64,000 bases of DNA from Chlorocebus sabaeus (lineage: Eukaryota; Chordata; Mammalia; Primates; Cercopithecidae): NCBI RefSeq assembly GCF_047675955.1, contig NC_132927.1, forward strand, positions 65,887,702-65,951,701, given 5' to 3'. Shown here one piece after another: positions 1-10,818 of the stretch (positions within the stretch are counted from its first letter, which is position 1; each line of letters opens with the position of its first letter). A model generated the notes under the pieces. That model was not told the origin of the DNA, did no database searches, and worked only from the letters and a program-made list of their open reading frames with translations. The position numbers and the translations under genes are program-made.

Positions 1-13
1 CTTTTCTCTTCTT

Positions 14-312
14 TTTTTTTTTTTTTTTTTGATGGAGTCTCACTCTGTCACCCAGGCCAGAGTGCAATGGCACAGTCTCGGCTCACTGCAACCTCTGTCT
101 CCCGGGTTCAAGCAATTCTTCCACCTCAGTCTCCCAAGTAGCTGGGATTACAGGCACCTGCCATCATGCCCGGTTAATGTTTGTATTTTTGTAGAGACGG
201 ACGGGGTTTTACCATGTTGGCCATGCTGGTCTTGAACTCCTGACCTCAAGTGATCCACCCGCCTCGGCCTCCCAAAGTGCTAGGACTACAGGCATGAGCC
301 ACCGTGCCCAGC
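14..312 (-). mobile_element. Alu (AluS type), full length, antisense
   Basis: The T-run at 14-30 is the reversed poly-A tail. It is followed by the antisense right arm, the linker and the left arm, ending in GAGCCACCGTGCCCAGC. Diagnostic positions look S-like. The open frame inside it is a standard antisense-Alu frame and not a gene. Confidence 0.93.
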
Positions 313-807
313 AAGTGTCTCTTTTCAAACTGTCCATTTTTTATTGGCCAATCTCACTTTTCAACCTTATTTTTTCCAGTATTCCTCTTTGTGTATCATT
401 CACTCTAATCAAACTCAACATATAGGCCCCTAAAACCACACACCTCACACTTCCCTCAAAATTCCTCTATAATTTTGCTGATGCTGTTTCCTTCGCTTTA
501 AATAACTTAATGCCTTCTTCACCTACATTTTTGCCAATTCGAATTCTATTGATCCTTCAAGTCCCAGAAGAGATGCTACATTCATTCTCAAGCCTTTCCC
601 GAGCCCAGTTTGAGAGTAACGGTTTCCTCATCCAAGCTGCCAGAAATGTCTTTTTCTTCTGCCATTTCTAACTTTCTACCTTGATTTCTACTTATTTGTT
701 GTTGTTTTTAAGTAAGGAAAGTAAATGTGTTTAAGTCATGTCTGCTTTATCATATGTATGTTAGAGAAATTCACGCCCCCCAGATCTCTGAGGTTGACTT
801 TACCCAA
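313..807. other. Unique AT-rich sequence, no gene seen
   Basis: No open frame, RNA gene or recognisable repeat was found between the Alu and the L2 fragment. Confidence 0.5.
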
Positions 808-963
808 GTTCATTCATTAAACAAATATTCCCTGAGCATCTACTATGGGTCAGGCATTACTCGAGGCCCTTGGATATGAGCAAAACAGAGACTAAAAAAG
901 CTCCCTGCCCTGGCAGAGTTGACATTCTAGCAGAAGGAGACGGATAATAATAAATAAATTATA
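808..963 (-). mobile_element. L2 LINE 3' end, antisense (first part)
   Basis: The stretch starting near 811 (CATTCATTAAACAAATATTC, then 'tctactatgggtcaggcatt') is the reverse complement of the L2 3' terminus, whose sense form ends in a '...gtgctcaataaatatttgttgaatgaa'-like motif. It continues to 963, where a Y-RNA copy interrupts it, and resumes at about 1207. Confidence 0.75.
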
Positions 964-1059
964 GGCCGGTCTGAGTACAGTGGTATTTAAAACTAACTGA
1001 TCACAACAACTAATAGATTTCATTGTTCCTTCTCCACTCCCACTGCTTCACTTGACTAG
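964..1059 (+). pseudogene. RNY3P: Y3 RNA (hY3) retropseudogene
   Basis: These 96 bp match the whole hY3 small RNA closely. The 5' end is GGCCGGTCTGAGTACAGTGG, the middle carries the conserved lower-stem/Ro-binding strand ('actaactgatcacaac'), and the 3' part is the 'ttgttccttctccactccc...cacttgactag' block. Functional Y3 binds Ro60 and takes part in RNA quality control and DNA replication. This copy lacks the terminal T-run that stops RNA polymerase III. It runs instead into an A-rich tail that has become a GA/GAAA microsatellite. The flanks (about 949-963 and 1208-1224, both AAATA-rich ending 'aaattata/aaattacata') look like a target-site duplication. It sits inside an L2, so it is an L1-mobilised copy and very likely not expressed. 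Confidence 0.9.
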
Positions 1060-1197
<138 letters not shown>

Positions 1198-1206
1198 CAT
1201 AGACAA

Positions 1207-1400
1207 CAAATAGTAAATTACATAGTATGCTGAAAGATGAAGAGCGTTTGGCAAAAAGAAAAGGTAGGGCAGGGTGAAGGAGATTAGGGATGCTAGAGAT
1301 TGTAGGGGTGGGGCAGGTGACAATTTAAATAGGGTGGTCAGGGTAGGTTAACATGGGAAGTAACATTCAAGTGAAAGCTTGAGTGAGATGGGATCCTAGC
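1207..1400 (-). mobile_element. L2 LINE 3' region, antisense (second part)
   Basis: This continues the L2 broken at 963: 'taaattacatagtatgctgaaagatgaagag', then 'gcagggtgaaggagattagg', then 'tttaaatagggtggtcaggg'. The order follows the reverse complement of the L2 3' region. Confidence 0.7.
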
Positions 1401-2309
1401 CATGAGGCTACCTGGGGCTACTTCGTTGTTGTCCATGCCTCATAATCTTCCTCTCTTCTATAGATTACCGGTCTTGAGGTGGAATCTCTATCCAATTCAG
1501 CTTGGTATCTTCCCTCTCAAATTACCCAGCACCAACGCCTGACCTGGCATACTGGATCAAAAGTATTTGCTGAATGAACGATAAAATAAATGAATGCATG
1601 GACAGGCTTTAAATCTGCTGGGAAAATATCCAAAAATGAGAAATAACATGAAAGCAGGATGTAAGAAAAGAGAAGAGAAAGGTTAATAGGAGAGAGAGGA
1701 TGCCAAAAGCCGAGGCTAAAAAGGAAAAATAAAGAAAAAGCTACAAAAGCACTTTTCACAATAGAAACTTTGTCATGGATTCTGTGGAGGTTTTAGGTTC
1801 CTGATGACAAAACCAGCATCAGAAGCTGATGTGGTCTCCTATGCTTACCACGGATTAGCGTGAGGTTCGTGAAGACGTCGTACTATCTCCAGAAATAAGC
1901 TATTCAACTGCTCAATTGCAACCACTCTCCCTAATCATGATTCAAAAAGTGTGTGTTATGTGAAGTAGACAGATGAAAAGGTGCATTTTTTGTGTTTGCT
2001 TATGCCTCTATCTTAAAAAATATCTAAGATGGCTTACCCAATGCAGGGGATACGGGGCAGTAGATTTCAACTAAACAGGCTCGCCCTGTCAAACCTCAGA
2101 TTCTGGTATTCCCTCCCACCATGTCACTAGTATGCCTCTACTACTGGTGATGTGTACCCATCAGGATTTATTTGCTAAAAGACCCAGATTTGATTGTAAG
2201 CTTTTCACATCAATGCAAGAAGGGAAACATTTTCAATCACACGACTCAGTATCTGTAAGATAAAAGCAAATCAACTGTTGTCCCTGAAAGTCTCTATAAA
2301 GAGCTCACT
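1401..2309. other. Unique sequence with a weak L2/MIR 3' fragment
   Basis: About 1500-1595 resembles a sense L2 3' end ('gacctggcatactggatcaaaagtatttgctgaatgaac'-like). The rest shows no gene or repeat I recognise. Confidence 0.45.
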
Positions 2310-2378
2310 GTATGTATTAGGCAGTGTAGTCCAGAGAAACAGAACCAGTAGATGTAGAGACATTTATAGAGATTTCTT

Positions 2379-2683
2379 TTTTTTTTTTTTTTTTTTTTTT
2401 GAGGCGGAGTCTCGCTGTGTCGCCCAGGCTGGAGTGCAGTGGCCGGATCTCAGCTCACTGCAAGCTCCGCCTCCTGCGTTTACGCCATTCTCCTGCCTCA
2501 GCCTCCCGAGTAGCTGGGACTACAGGCGCCCGCCACCTCGCCCGGCTAGTTTTTTGTATTTTTTTAGTAGAGACGGGGTTTCACCGGGTTAGCCAGGATG
2601 GTCTTGATCTCCTGACCTCGTGATCCACCCGTCTCGGCCTCCCAAAGTGCTGGGATTACAGGCTTGAGCCACCGCGCCCGGCC
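2379..2683 (-). mobile_element. Young AluY (monkey-specific state), full length
   Basis: Full-length antisense Alu with duplicated target GAGATTTCTTT on both sides (left copy about 2370, right copy 2684-2694). It carries the Old World monkey states: GGCCGGATCTCAG, GGCTAGTTTTTTG, CCCGTCTCGGCC and GGCTTGAGCC in antisense. It is close to consensus, hence recent. Confidence 0.93.
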
Positions 2684-2935
2684 GAGATTTCTTTGAAAGA
2701 ACTAGCTTGCACAATTACAGGGGCTGGTGACTCCAAAGGGTACACTGGCAGGCTGGAGACCGAGGGAAGAGCTGATGTTGTAGTTCAAGTCCAGAGGCTG
2801 TGTGAAGGCAAAATTTCCTGTTTTTCGGGGGGCAACCCCGGTCTTTTTCTCTTAGGGTCTTCGACGGATTAGGTGAGCCCCACCCACATTATGGAGGGTA
2901 ATCTACTTTATTCAACATCTGCTAATTTAAGTGTT

Positions 2936-3259
2936 TTGTTTTTTGTGGGTTTTTTTGTTTTTTGTTTTTTTTTTGAGACGGAGTCTCGCTCTGTCGCCCA
3001 CGCTGGAGTGCAGTGGCCGGATCTCAGCTCACTGCAAGCTCCGCCTCCTGGGTTCATGCCATTCTCCTGCCTCAGCCTCCCTAGTAGCTGGGACTATAGG
3101 CGCCCGCCACTTCGCCCGGCTAGTTTTTTGTATTTTTTTTAGTAGAGACGGGGTTTCACCATGTTAGCCAGGATGGTCTCGATCTCCTGACCTCGTGATC
3201 CGCCCGTCTCGGCCTCCCAAAGTGCTGGGATTACAGGCTTGAGCCACCGCGCCTGGGCG
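2936..3259 (-). mobile_element. Young AluY (monkey-specific state)
   Basis: Antisense Alu with the same diagnostic bases as the copy at 2379. The target duplication is AATTTAAGTGTT (about 2924-2935) versus AATTTAAATGTT (3262-3273). The tail is an interrupted T/G run. Confidence 0.92.
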
Positions 3260-3378
3260 CCAATTTAAATGTTAATCTCCTCTAGAAAATCCCTTCACAG
3301 CAACATCTAGACTAGTGTTTGACCAAATACCTGGGTACTGTGGCCTAGTCAAGTTCATACATAAAATTACACTGTCTA

Positions 3379-3570
3379 GAATAGGATTTGCAAATTCAAA
3401 TGCCCACAGGAGCCAGGCAGACTAAGAAACTGAGTGAAGCCAGTTCAGATGATAGAGAACGACAAGGACTGAGGTCATCTAGAGGGTGTATGCTTCATCT
3501 AAAGGCAATGAAATTGAAAAAAATTTAAACCACTGTGTGGGAGAAGCAACATTTATCTCAGGGTTAAAAA
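3379..3570. other. Unique sequence
   Basis: No gene or recognisable repeat. Confidence 0.5.
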
Positions 3571-3582
3571 GCTCAGGAATCA

Positions 3583-3883
3583 GGCCAGGCACAGCGGCTC
3601 ATGCCTGTAATCCAAGCACTTTGGGAGACAGAGGCGGGCAGATCACTTGAGGTCAGCAGTTTGAGACCAGTCTGGACAATATGGTGAAACTTTGTCTCTA
3701 CTAAGAATACAAAAATTAGCCAGGTGTGGTGGCATGCACCTGTAATCCCAGCTTTCAGGAGGCTGAGGCAGGAAAATTGCTTGAACCTGGTAGGCGGAGG
3801 TTGCAGTGAGCTGAGACCATACCACTGCACTCCAGCCTGGGTGACAGGGCAAGACTGTCTTAAAAAAAAAAAAAAAAAAAAAA
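3583..3883 (+). mobile_element. AluS, full length, sense
   Basis: Starts GGCCAGGCACAGCGGCTCA and ends in about 22 A. The target duplication is GCTCAGGAATCA (3571-3582) versus GCCCAGGAATCA (3885-3896). Confidence 0.93.
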
Positions 3884-3959
3884 GGCCCAGGAATCATAGT
3901 TTGGGTAAATTAACAGATAGAGAAATGGGCATATGGGGGCTTTTTTTTGTTTTAACATC
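3881..3959 (+). repeat. Local duplication, copy A (left flank of solo LTR)
   Basis: About 78 bp, 'gcccaggaatcatagtttgg...atgggcatatggg...gttttaacatc'. It resembles 4380-4459 in order and wording, with the MST-like LTR lying between the two. See findings. Confidence 0.7.
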
Positions 3960-4376
3960 TGATATAGTTTGGATCTGTGTCCCCTCGAAATCTCATGTCA
4001 AATTGTAATCCCCAGTGTTGGAGGTGGAGCCTGGTGGGAGGTGACTGGATCATGGGGATGGATTTCTCATGAAGGGTTTAGCACCATCCCCTTGGTGCCA
4101 TCTTCACAATAGTGACTTCTCACAAGACCTGGTCATTTGTAAGTGTGCGGCACCTCCTCTCTCTCTCTCTTGCTCCTGCTCTGGCCATGTGACATGCCTG
4201 CTCCCCCTTTGCCTTCTACCATGACTGTACGTTTCCTGAGGCCTCCCCAGAAACCAAGCAGATGCCAGCATCGTGCTTCCTGTACAGCCTAGAGAATCGT
4301 AAGCCAATCAGACTTCTTTTCCTATAAATTACCTGGTCTCAGGTATTTATAGCAATGCAAGAATGGCCTAATATAG
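3960..4376 (+). mobile_element. MSTB-like solo LTR (ERVL-MaLR)
   Basis: Starts TGATATAGTTTGGATCTGTG and contains 'ggtggagcctggtgggaggtg', 'gcctgctccccctttgcc', 'tttcctgaggcctccccag' and 'tataaattacctggtctcag'. It ends near 'gaatggcctaatata'. Its length of about 415 bp fits MST-class LTRs. No internal retroviral sequence is attached, so it is a solo LTR. Confidence 0.88.
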
Positions 4377-4379
4377 GAC

Positions 4380-4459
4380 AAAAAAAGCCCAGGAATTGTG
4401 ACTTGGGTAAAGTAAAAATTCAGTAATGGGTATATGTCAGCTTTTCTGTTTTAGCATCC
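4380..4459 (+). repeat. Local duplication, copy B (right flank of solo LTR)
   Basis: 'agcccaggaattgtgacttg...atgggtatatgtcagc...gttttagcatcc' parallels copy A at 3881-3959 with roughly 70-75% agreement by eye. Confidence 0.7.
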
Positions 4460-6538
4460 AGCAACTTAACAACCATCAACACTGCCTGATGGCACCGAGA
4501 TAAAGGACAATTCAGGGAGTGCTCCAGGCTAACATCACGTTACACAGAGAGCTTGCTATTGGCCCGGTTAAATTCAGGAACAGGTTGGACTACCAGCAAT
4601 CCTCCACAGATATCACCATGCCCAACCAAATACCGGAAAGGTGTTGGGTAGCAGTATATTTGTGGTTAAACTCCTGGTCAGCACCTGGACTGTAGCCCTC
4701 CTGTATAGCTAGTTAAGTATGGAGATATGTGATTTAAGACACAGCAGGGGTAGGGCTGCTGTCTTCAGGAAAAAGGATTTGGCAAAGATAGAAACCCAAG
4801 GCATTTGGTACCCAGGGGCAAAGTCAACGCTCCTCTGAAAAGCAATGATTTCAGGACACTTTAATACCAGACAACCGGGCCATCAAGTTCCCATGAGTGA
4901 AATACTTCTAGCCTGGAATTTTGTGAAACCTAATCAAACACACATCTTTGAAAGGGTGTCCAATGTCTAGCTTCTCACCATGCAACTTCTTAGTGTGCCC
5001 TCAAAGATGAACTAGTTGCAAAACATATGCCACAAATCCAGTGACTTGCTGTATGGTATTATTAACTATAAACCAAGTCAAGGTTGGGAAACATCTACCA
5101 AAAAAAATTAAATATTTGAACTGCAGTCATTTTTTTTTCGATAATAATTAACCAGCACAGCTGTTTACCATGCGCACTCCCAGATCATGAGACCAAAACA
5201 CTCTTGCCTTCATATGAGATGATGTGTTCTTCTAATATCTAGAAATAAACACCCGCCTCTCCAGACCACTACCCGGATTACAAAAGCATTTCAGATTTAC
5301 CTACAGGTGTGAGCCACTTAAAAACACAATCAACTTGTCAAAACCTTTAACTTCCACAAAATCAAATCACTGATAAAAGTCAAATCAGTCTCATTTTGAA
5401 AAATCTCAAGATGGCAGAAGACGCCACCAGTGCCTTGAGCCTGGTCGTGGTACTCCTCACGATTCGAGAATCCCACAGCCCATGCCGGGCCTCAGCAACA
5501 TTTCCTATTCCCCGCTTCGATTGCATAAGGCGAAGAGGAAGAAAAAGCACACCCAGCCGAGGTCTCTAGGCGAACAGTTGTGGCCGTGCCGTGCAGCATG
5601 AATTTGAAATGCTGTGAAGGCAGCCCAGGACTGGAAGTTGGATGCTTTCTACCCTGAAACCACCTAGCAACAGTCAAGATGCAGCTTCTTAAAATCAGCC
5701 ATGGGAATGAAGTGTGGGGGGTGGGGGGGCGCCTATTCCTAGTGATTTTTATTTTCCATAATAAGCAAATTCTGAGAAGGGCTGTGTGGCTGTATTCTCA
5801 TCACAAAGCTCCAAAGGCTATTTTAAGAGCACCCTGTTTCTGCTTAGGAGAGGAAGAGAAACTCAGCCCCTTCAGGCACCTCAGAGCTGTCCCAGCTTCC
5901 CCTCCTGACTCCTCCTTTCGGAACAGTTTGGAAACAAGGCAGCTTGGTCAAAGAGGGCAGCAGTGCTTAGCACAGGGGATGGACCAATGCCGGGCAGGCC
6001 CCAGGTTTCCTGGGCATCTAAGCAGCCGAAAGGAGAAGGAACCTACTAAGAGTTGGATATGGCACCAAGTCGATGTTACCATTTGAATCTACCCACCTGC
6101 CAATGACATACAAAAGAGAACTTTTTTTTAAGCTCAAAAATGGAAAAAGGGCAGAGTATGTCAATGATTATGGAGATGGGCAAACCAACCAATGAATGAT
6201 TCTTCAGCCTTCATGTTCGACCTGTAAGTAAACTGAAGACGTGCAAGTCATCCTTTCTGCCCTGGGAGAGTTAACGAAAACCCACAAGGACAACGAGAAG
6301 GGGAGAGGAGACCCAGCAGATGAGAAAGATGGAGTAATTTCTGGAAGACTGAGGGTACGTGGAAGAGTGACAGCTGAACTCAGGCAGAAGGAGGAAAGCT
6401 GACACTCAAAAATTCCAGCAGAGGGGAGAACGGAGCAGAATCAAGTGCATTCACCCCACTGAATCCTAAGAAGGCTCAGGAATCGGAGGCATCAGATACA
6501 GAGAAAGTGGGGATGAGCTGTGGGAGTTTAGTTAGACT
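4460..6538. other. Unique sequence, no supported gene
   Basis: About 5405-5680 is somewhat CpG-richer and has a short minus-strand open frame. The 135-codon frame at 5679-6086 has no recognisable domain. Neither has promoter, splice or family support. 6200-6538 may be old L1/HAL1 5' sequence, but I cannot confirm it. Confidence 0.4.
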
Positions 6539-7159
6539 TGTTGGGGCTCAGAAAACAATACAACAAAGTGGAGGCTTCAGAAGCAGCCCCAGAAGCAAAG
6601 TCTCTCTCTGACTTTCTCCTACTCTCCTGTCTCTAACCCCCTCATTCTCCCTCAAGGTAAGCCATAGAAACTAGAATTCCTCTTCCCCAAAGCAGGACAT
6701 AGAAACCAGAACCCCCAGAGTCAGCCATAAAGCCTAGAAATACAACTCGAACCTTCCCCCCACCACCCTCGCCTTTCTGTGCAAAAAATTCTCTACTATC
6801 TGATAGTAGCTCATAAGACCCTCATCCAGGGGAGGTCTACCCCATACCTGGAGTGAAAGAATGCCACACAGAGAGGTCAGGAAGAATCTGAACGGTCAGG
6901 CCAGGAAGAATCTGGGATCATTCTTTCCTTGCCCAATCACAGTTCTACATGACTGTCCATTATGCATCAAACCTAAGCATAAAAATGGATAGCTTTCTCT
7001 GTATCCTTAAGTCTTCATTCCAAAGGCTCTTGTGTCACATAAGGCTATGATTAAGTAAATTTGCTATGGCTTTCTCTTGTTAACCTGTTTTTTGGTTAGG
7101 AGTGTCGGCCGTGACCTCTATGACAGGGAGAAAAGGGATCACCTTATTTCCAGCCTACA
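6539..7159 (+). mobile_element. MER4-group-like solo LTR (ERV1)
   Basis: Begins TGTTGGGGCTCAGAAAAC and ends 'tttccagcctaca', so it has TG...CA ends and about 620 bp. Inside are 'ccttccccccaccacc', 'gtgcaaaaaattctc', 'ggtcaggaagaatctg', 'ttatgcatcaaacctaagc', 'ttgctatggctttctcttgttaac' and 'aggagtgtcggccgtgacc', which agree with MER4-type LTRs as I know them. No internal region follows, so it is solo. Subfamily not assigned. Confidence 0.65.
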
Positions 7160-7615
7160 GAATCCACAATGAAAAGTTCGATCTTCATATTCTCAACCCT
7201 GGGAGTCACAGCTCGGAAGACAGCAGAGATGAGACATCAGACTGAAAAGCAGAAGGCAAAAGCTAAACTCCGTGCACTGAATGGTAAGAGTCCATGACCC
7301 TTGCCCACCTGGCTCCCAGAATGCCAGCACCCAGGTTTATATCCCCTACACAGGAGATTAGGAGATTCTTCTCTGAGAAGGAATGGCCCCAGAGGAAAAC
7401 CTCCAGAGAGATATTGATATTTGAGGAAACTGGTTCAAACATCCAACCACTCCACAGGGAAGCTCCTCAGTCCATGAGCAGCGCTATTCAGGCACACAGT
7501 ATCCAATAAGCTCTTCTGAACCTTGTAAGACTCATTTCAATATAAAAAGGAAACTCAGGCATCACCAGGAATTTAAGGAACATCTACACTGTGAAAGTCA
7601 GACATCTAAACAAAC
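7160..7615. other. Unassigned sequence, possibly old L1 5' region
   Basis: No gene seen. Its position ahead of L1M/HAL1-like sequence suggests it may be the same element's 5' part. Confidence 0.35.
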
Positions 7616-7890
7616 AGGAGAGGTGTGGTGGTTCACACCTGTAATCCAAGGACTTTGGGAGGTTGAGGCAGGAGGATCGCTTGAGCCCAGGAGTTCGACA
7701 CTGGCCTGGGCAACATAGGGAGACACCACCTCTACAAAAAATTTTAAAATGAGCCAGGAGTGGTGGCACATGCCTGTAGTTCTAGCTACCCACGAGACTG
7801 AGGCAAGAGCGTCACTTGAGCTCAGGAATTTGGGGTTATAGTGAGCTATGATCATACCACTGTACTCCAGCCTGGGTGACAGAGAGAAAA
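7616..7890 (+). mobile_element. AluJ, sense, divergent
   Basis: Starts 'ggagaggtgtggtggttcac' and carries AluJ-type GAGGATCGCTTGAGCCCAGG and GAGCTATGATCATACCACTG. It ends in a short A-run. High divergence marks it as old. Confidence 0.9.
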
Positions 7891-7897
7891 AAAAATC

Positions 7898-8940
7898 AAA
7901 ATTGAAATTAAAAGCCAATAAGAAAAGCAAGAAACTCAAAGAAAACAGAGATAACACAGGAAACAGAAGAAAATACCCAAAACTCTAATTAATGTTCTAA
8001 GACAAGAGAAGGCATTGCTTATGTTAAAAGAACAAGAAACATTCAGGAAAAACTTAAAAGGTCTTGGATTTAAAACATATGAAGGAAAAAGAATTCCATA
8101 GATGATTTGGAATTAAAGTGATGGAAACTATCCGGAAAGTAAGGCAATAAGACAAAAAGGTGATTAAGAAAAATAAATAGGCGAACAGAAGGATCACCCC
8201 AATGTTCAACTAATAGAGTTTCTAAGTATTGAGAGATAATTTTTTGGGGGGGAGAAGGATTTAAAACAAATGAATACAAAAGTAAGCAAATAAACAAGCA
8301 AAACCACAAAATCCACAAGAACCTTCCCTAGAACAGGAGCATAAGTCTTCCAATTGAAGGATCTGTTTAAATGTAGAGCAGAATGACTTATAAAGACACA
8401 ACAAGGGTGTAGTATCATTAAATCTCACACCAGGGATAAAATCAAAATTCTAAAAGCTTCCAGAGGAAAAAAAATCTATTCACATAGAAAAGATGAACCA
8501 TCAAAATGGCAGATGGACTTCTCAACAACAGAAGCTAAACGTTCATTGAGTATTGCCTTTGAAATACTGAGGAAAACTTATTTTCAACCTATAACTATAT
8601 ACCTAACCAAACTACTGACCAAGAGAGGGGATAGATTAGAGATACTTTCAGAGATGAAGTTCTTGGAAAATTAACCTCCTGCGCTCACTTAGTAAATGAT
8701 TAGAAAATGTGCTGTAACAAAACACCAAATGTAGCAAACCAAAAAAGAAGAGAACATGGGATCCAGGAAATGAGAACAATATAGTAGACAGGTGAAAAAT
8801 AAGTCCCTGCAGAAAAACTGGGCCATAACAGGCTTATAGAGCAACCAGGCCAAATCAGAACAGGAAAATCAAAGTGGAAGGCATGCATTATTTGCCAAGT
8901 TTGAACAACAACAAAATCACATTAAAAGTCCGCTGGAAGG
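7898..8940 (+). mobile_element. Old L1 (L1M/HAL1-like) fragment, sense
   Basis: A-rich strand with eroded L1-class text: 'aaagcttccagaggaaa', 'atggcagatggacttctcaac', then 'cctataactatatacctaac' and 'gagatactttcagagatgaa'. No open frame survives. Confidence 0.6.
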
Positions 8941-8946
8941 CATGGG

Positions 8947-9212
8947 ATGAACAGGCAGGAAGGAAGGAGGGATAAAGAGAGGGAGGAGGGAAGGAGGGAA
9001 AGAGAGAGGGAGGGAGGGAGGAGGAAGGAAAGAAGGAAGGAAGGAAGGAAGGAAGGAAGGAAGGAAGGAAGGAAGGAGGGAGGGAGGGAGGGAGGGAGGG
9101 AAGGAGGGAGGAAGAAAGGAGGCAGAGAGGGAGAAAGGAAGGAGGAAGGAAGGGAGGAAGAGGGAAAATGGAATGAGGGAGGGAAGGAAGGAGGAAGGAG
9201 GAGTATGTTTAG
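8947..9212 (+). repeat. Polypurine (GGAA)n/(GGGA)n tract
   Basis: About 265 bp almost wholly of purines. It has about 11 consecutive GGAA units at 9032-9077, then about seven GGGA units, flanked by mixed GGAGG/GAAA runs. The Lys/Arg/Gly/Glu-rich frame and the opposite Ser/Pro/Leu-rich frame are translation of the repeat. Such tracts can form triplex or G-quadruplex structures, and GGAA is an ETS core. Confidence 0.95.
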
Positions 9213-9299
9213 AGAAAGAGAATCATAGAGAGAGAAAACAAATACATATAAATCAAAAAGAGACAAGGTTTATTACTAGCAAAAAAAACCTAAAAGTTG

Positions 9300-9437
9300 G
9301 GTCAGGCATGGTGGCTCATGCCTGTAATCCCAGCACTTTGGGAGGCCAAGGCGGGTGGATCACCTGAGGTCAGGAGTCTGAGACCAGCCTTGCCAACAGG
9401 CAAAACCCCGTCTCTACTAAAAAAAAATACAAAAATC
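9300..9437 (+). mobile_element. Alu left monomer only (3' truncated), sense
   Basis: Starts GGTCAGGCATGGTGGCTCAT and stops just after the central A-rich linker ('ctaaaaaaaaatacaaaaatca'). The right monomer is absent. Confidence 0.88.
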
Positions 9438-9647
9438 ATTGGTCTCACTGATGAATAGTGTTCACATTATATAAACGGAATGTCAATTCAAGGGAAAAGA
9501 AGGGGGAAGGTCTCAATCCTCATCACAATAAGTCTATGGATAATTTTAAATTGATTAAAAGTGAAGAAAATGATCTTAGAGGGTTTTTTAAATATAATTT
9601 TTTTAAGTGTTTACACTGTGAAATATCACATAGAGGAGTGCACAAAA
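9438..9647. other. Unique AT-rich spacer
   Basis: No gene seen. Confidence 0.4.
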
Positions 9648-9853
9648 CGCAGCTCACTACAGGTTCAACCTCAGCTTCTCTAGTAGCTGGGATTACAGGT
9701 GCAGGACACGTGCCCAGCTAATTATTTTATTTTTTATAGAGATGGGGTTTCCATGTTGCCCAGGTTGGTCTCAAACTCCTGGGTTCAAGTGATCCGCCCA
9801 CCTTGGCCTCCCAAAATGCTGGGATTAAAGTTGTGAGCCACTGTGCTGGTCAG
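9648..9853 (-). mobile_element. Alu, antisense, lacking its 3' tail region
   Basis: Starts mid-right-arm ('gcagctcactacaggttcaac') and runs to the 5' end ('gtgagccactgtgctggtc'). About 70 bp plus the poly-A is missing at the element's 3' end. Confidence 0.87.
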
Positions 9854-10682
9854 CTATAGTTTCATCATGTCTATCTTTTGAGCTTTATATAGATGGAATT
9901 CAGATGTGTGTGGTGAGGACTTCTTTCACACATTAATGTCAATGAGCTCATCCAGGTTGTGTAGCTATAGCTTGTTTTCATCAGTATGTCACTTTTCATA
10001 TATACCATAAAGTATCTCTGTGTGTGCACACAAGCAAGCACATTATATTATATGCTTCATGGACACTGGGTGGTTTGAGCTTTTATGAATAATGCTGCTA
10101 TGAACATTTCTATCCATAATTTTGGGTACACATGTATTCACTTTTCCATTGTGCCTGTACATCAGTATAGAATTACTGACTTACAGAATATGCATATGTT
10201 CAACTTTTATTAGGTAATGCTGATTAGTTTTCCAAAGTGGTTGTACCAATTTACACTCTCACCATCAGTGTATGAGAATTCTCATTTCTCCAAATCCTCA
10301 CCAACTCTTGGTATTGTAAGTCATTTTCAATTGTAGGCATTGTGGTGGACATGCAATCACATTTCACGTGGTTTCTAATTCTATTTCCCTGAAGACTTAC
10401 GAAGTTAAACAACTTTTCACATGTTTATTCGACATTGGAATATCCTCTTTGGTGAAGTCCCTGTTTAAGACTCTTGTCTATTTTTCTATGGGACTATTTT
10501 GTTTTTCTTGAATTGATTTATAGGAATTCTTTGTATATCCTTCATATAAGCCTTTCGTAAATTATAGATGTTGAAAATACCTCTTAATTTGCCTTTCATT
10601 CTCTGTATCTTTTGATGAACAGAAGTTCATTTTAGTATAGTCCAATTTTATCTGCCTTTTCCTTTATAATTGGTTCTTTTGG

Positions 10683-10818
10683 GTCCTGGCGCACACCTGT
10701 AATCCCAGCTACTTGGGAGGCTGGGGCAGAAGAATCGCCTGAATCAGGGAGGCAGAGGATGCAGTGAGCCAAGATGAAGCCTGGGCAACAAAGTGAGACT
10801 CTATCTCAAAAAAAAAAG
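10683..10818 (+). mobile_element. Alu right monomer (5' truncated), inside L1
   Basis: Begins in the right arm ('ggcgcacacctgtaatccc') and ends in an A-run. It interrupts the antisense L1. Confidence 0.88.

Larger units (their letters stand above)
2310..3378 (+). mobile_element. Dispersed repeat copy 1 (family unassigned), split by two Alus
   Basis: The pieces 2310-2378, 2684-2935 and 3260-3378 line up with the repeat at 39181-40001. Shared landmarks, in order, are 'ccagagaaacagaaccagta', 'gaagagctgatgtt', 'cccacccacatt', 'aatttaaatgttaatct' and 'gtcaagttcatacataaaatta'. I know this as a common mammalian dispersed repeat of about 500 bp but cannot name the family with confidence. Two young Alus interrupt it. 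Confidence 0.75.

Noticed and set aside
5407..6086. Possible coding remnant (CpG-richer, 135-codon plus frame)
   Set aside because: No family resemblance, no polyadenylation tail or target duplication to suggest a retrocopy, and no splice context.
8922..9266. Ser/Pro/Leu-rich and Lys/Arg/Glu/Gly-rich frames
   Set aside because: Direct translation of the GGAA/GGGA tract.
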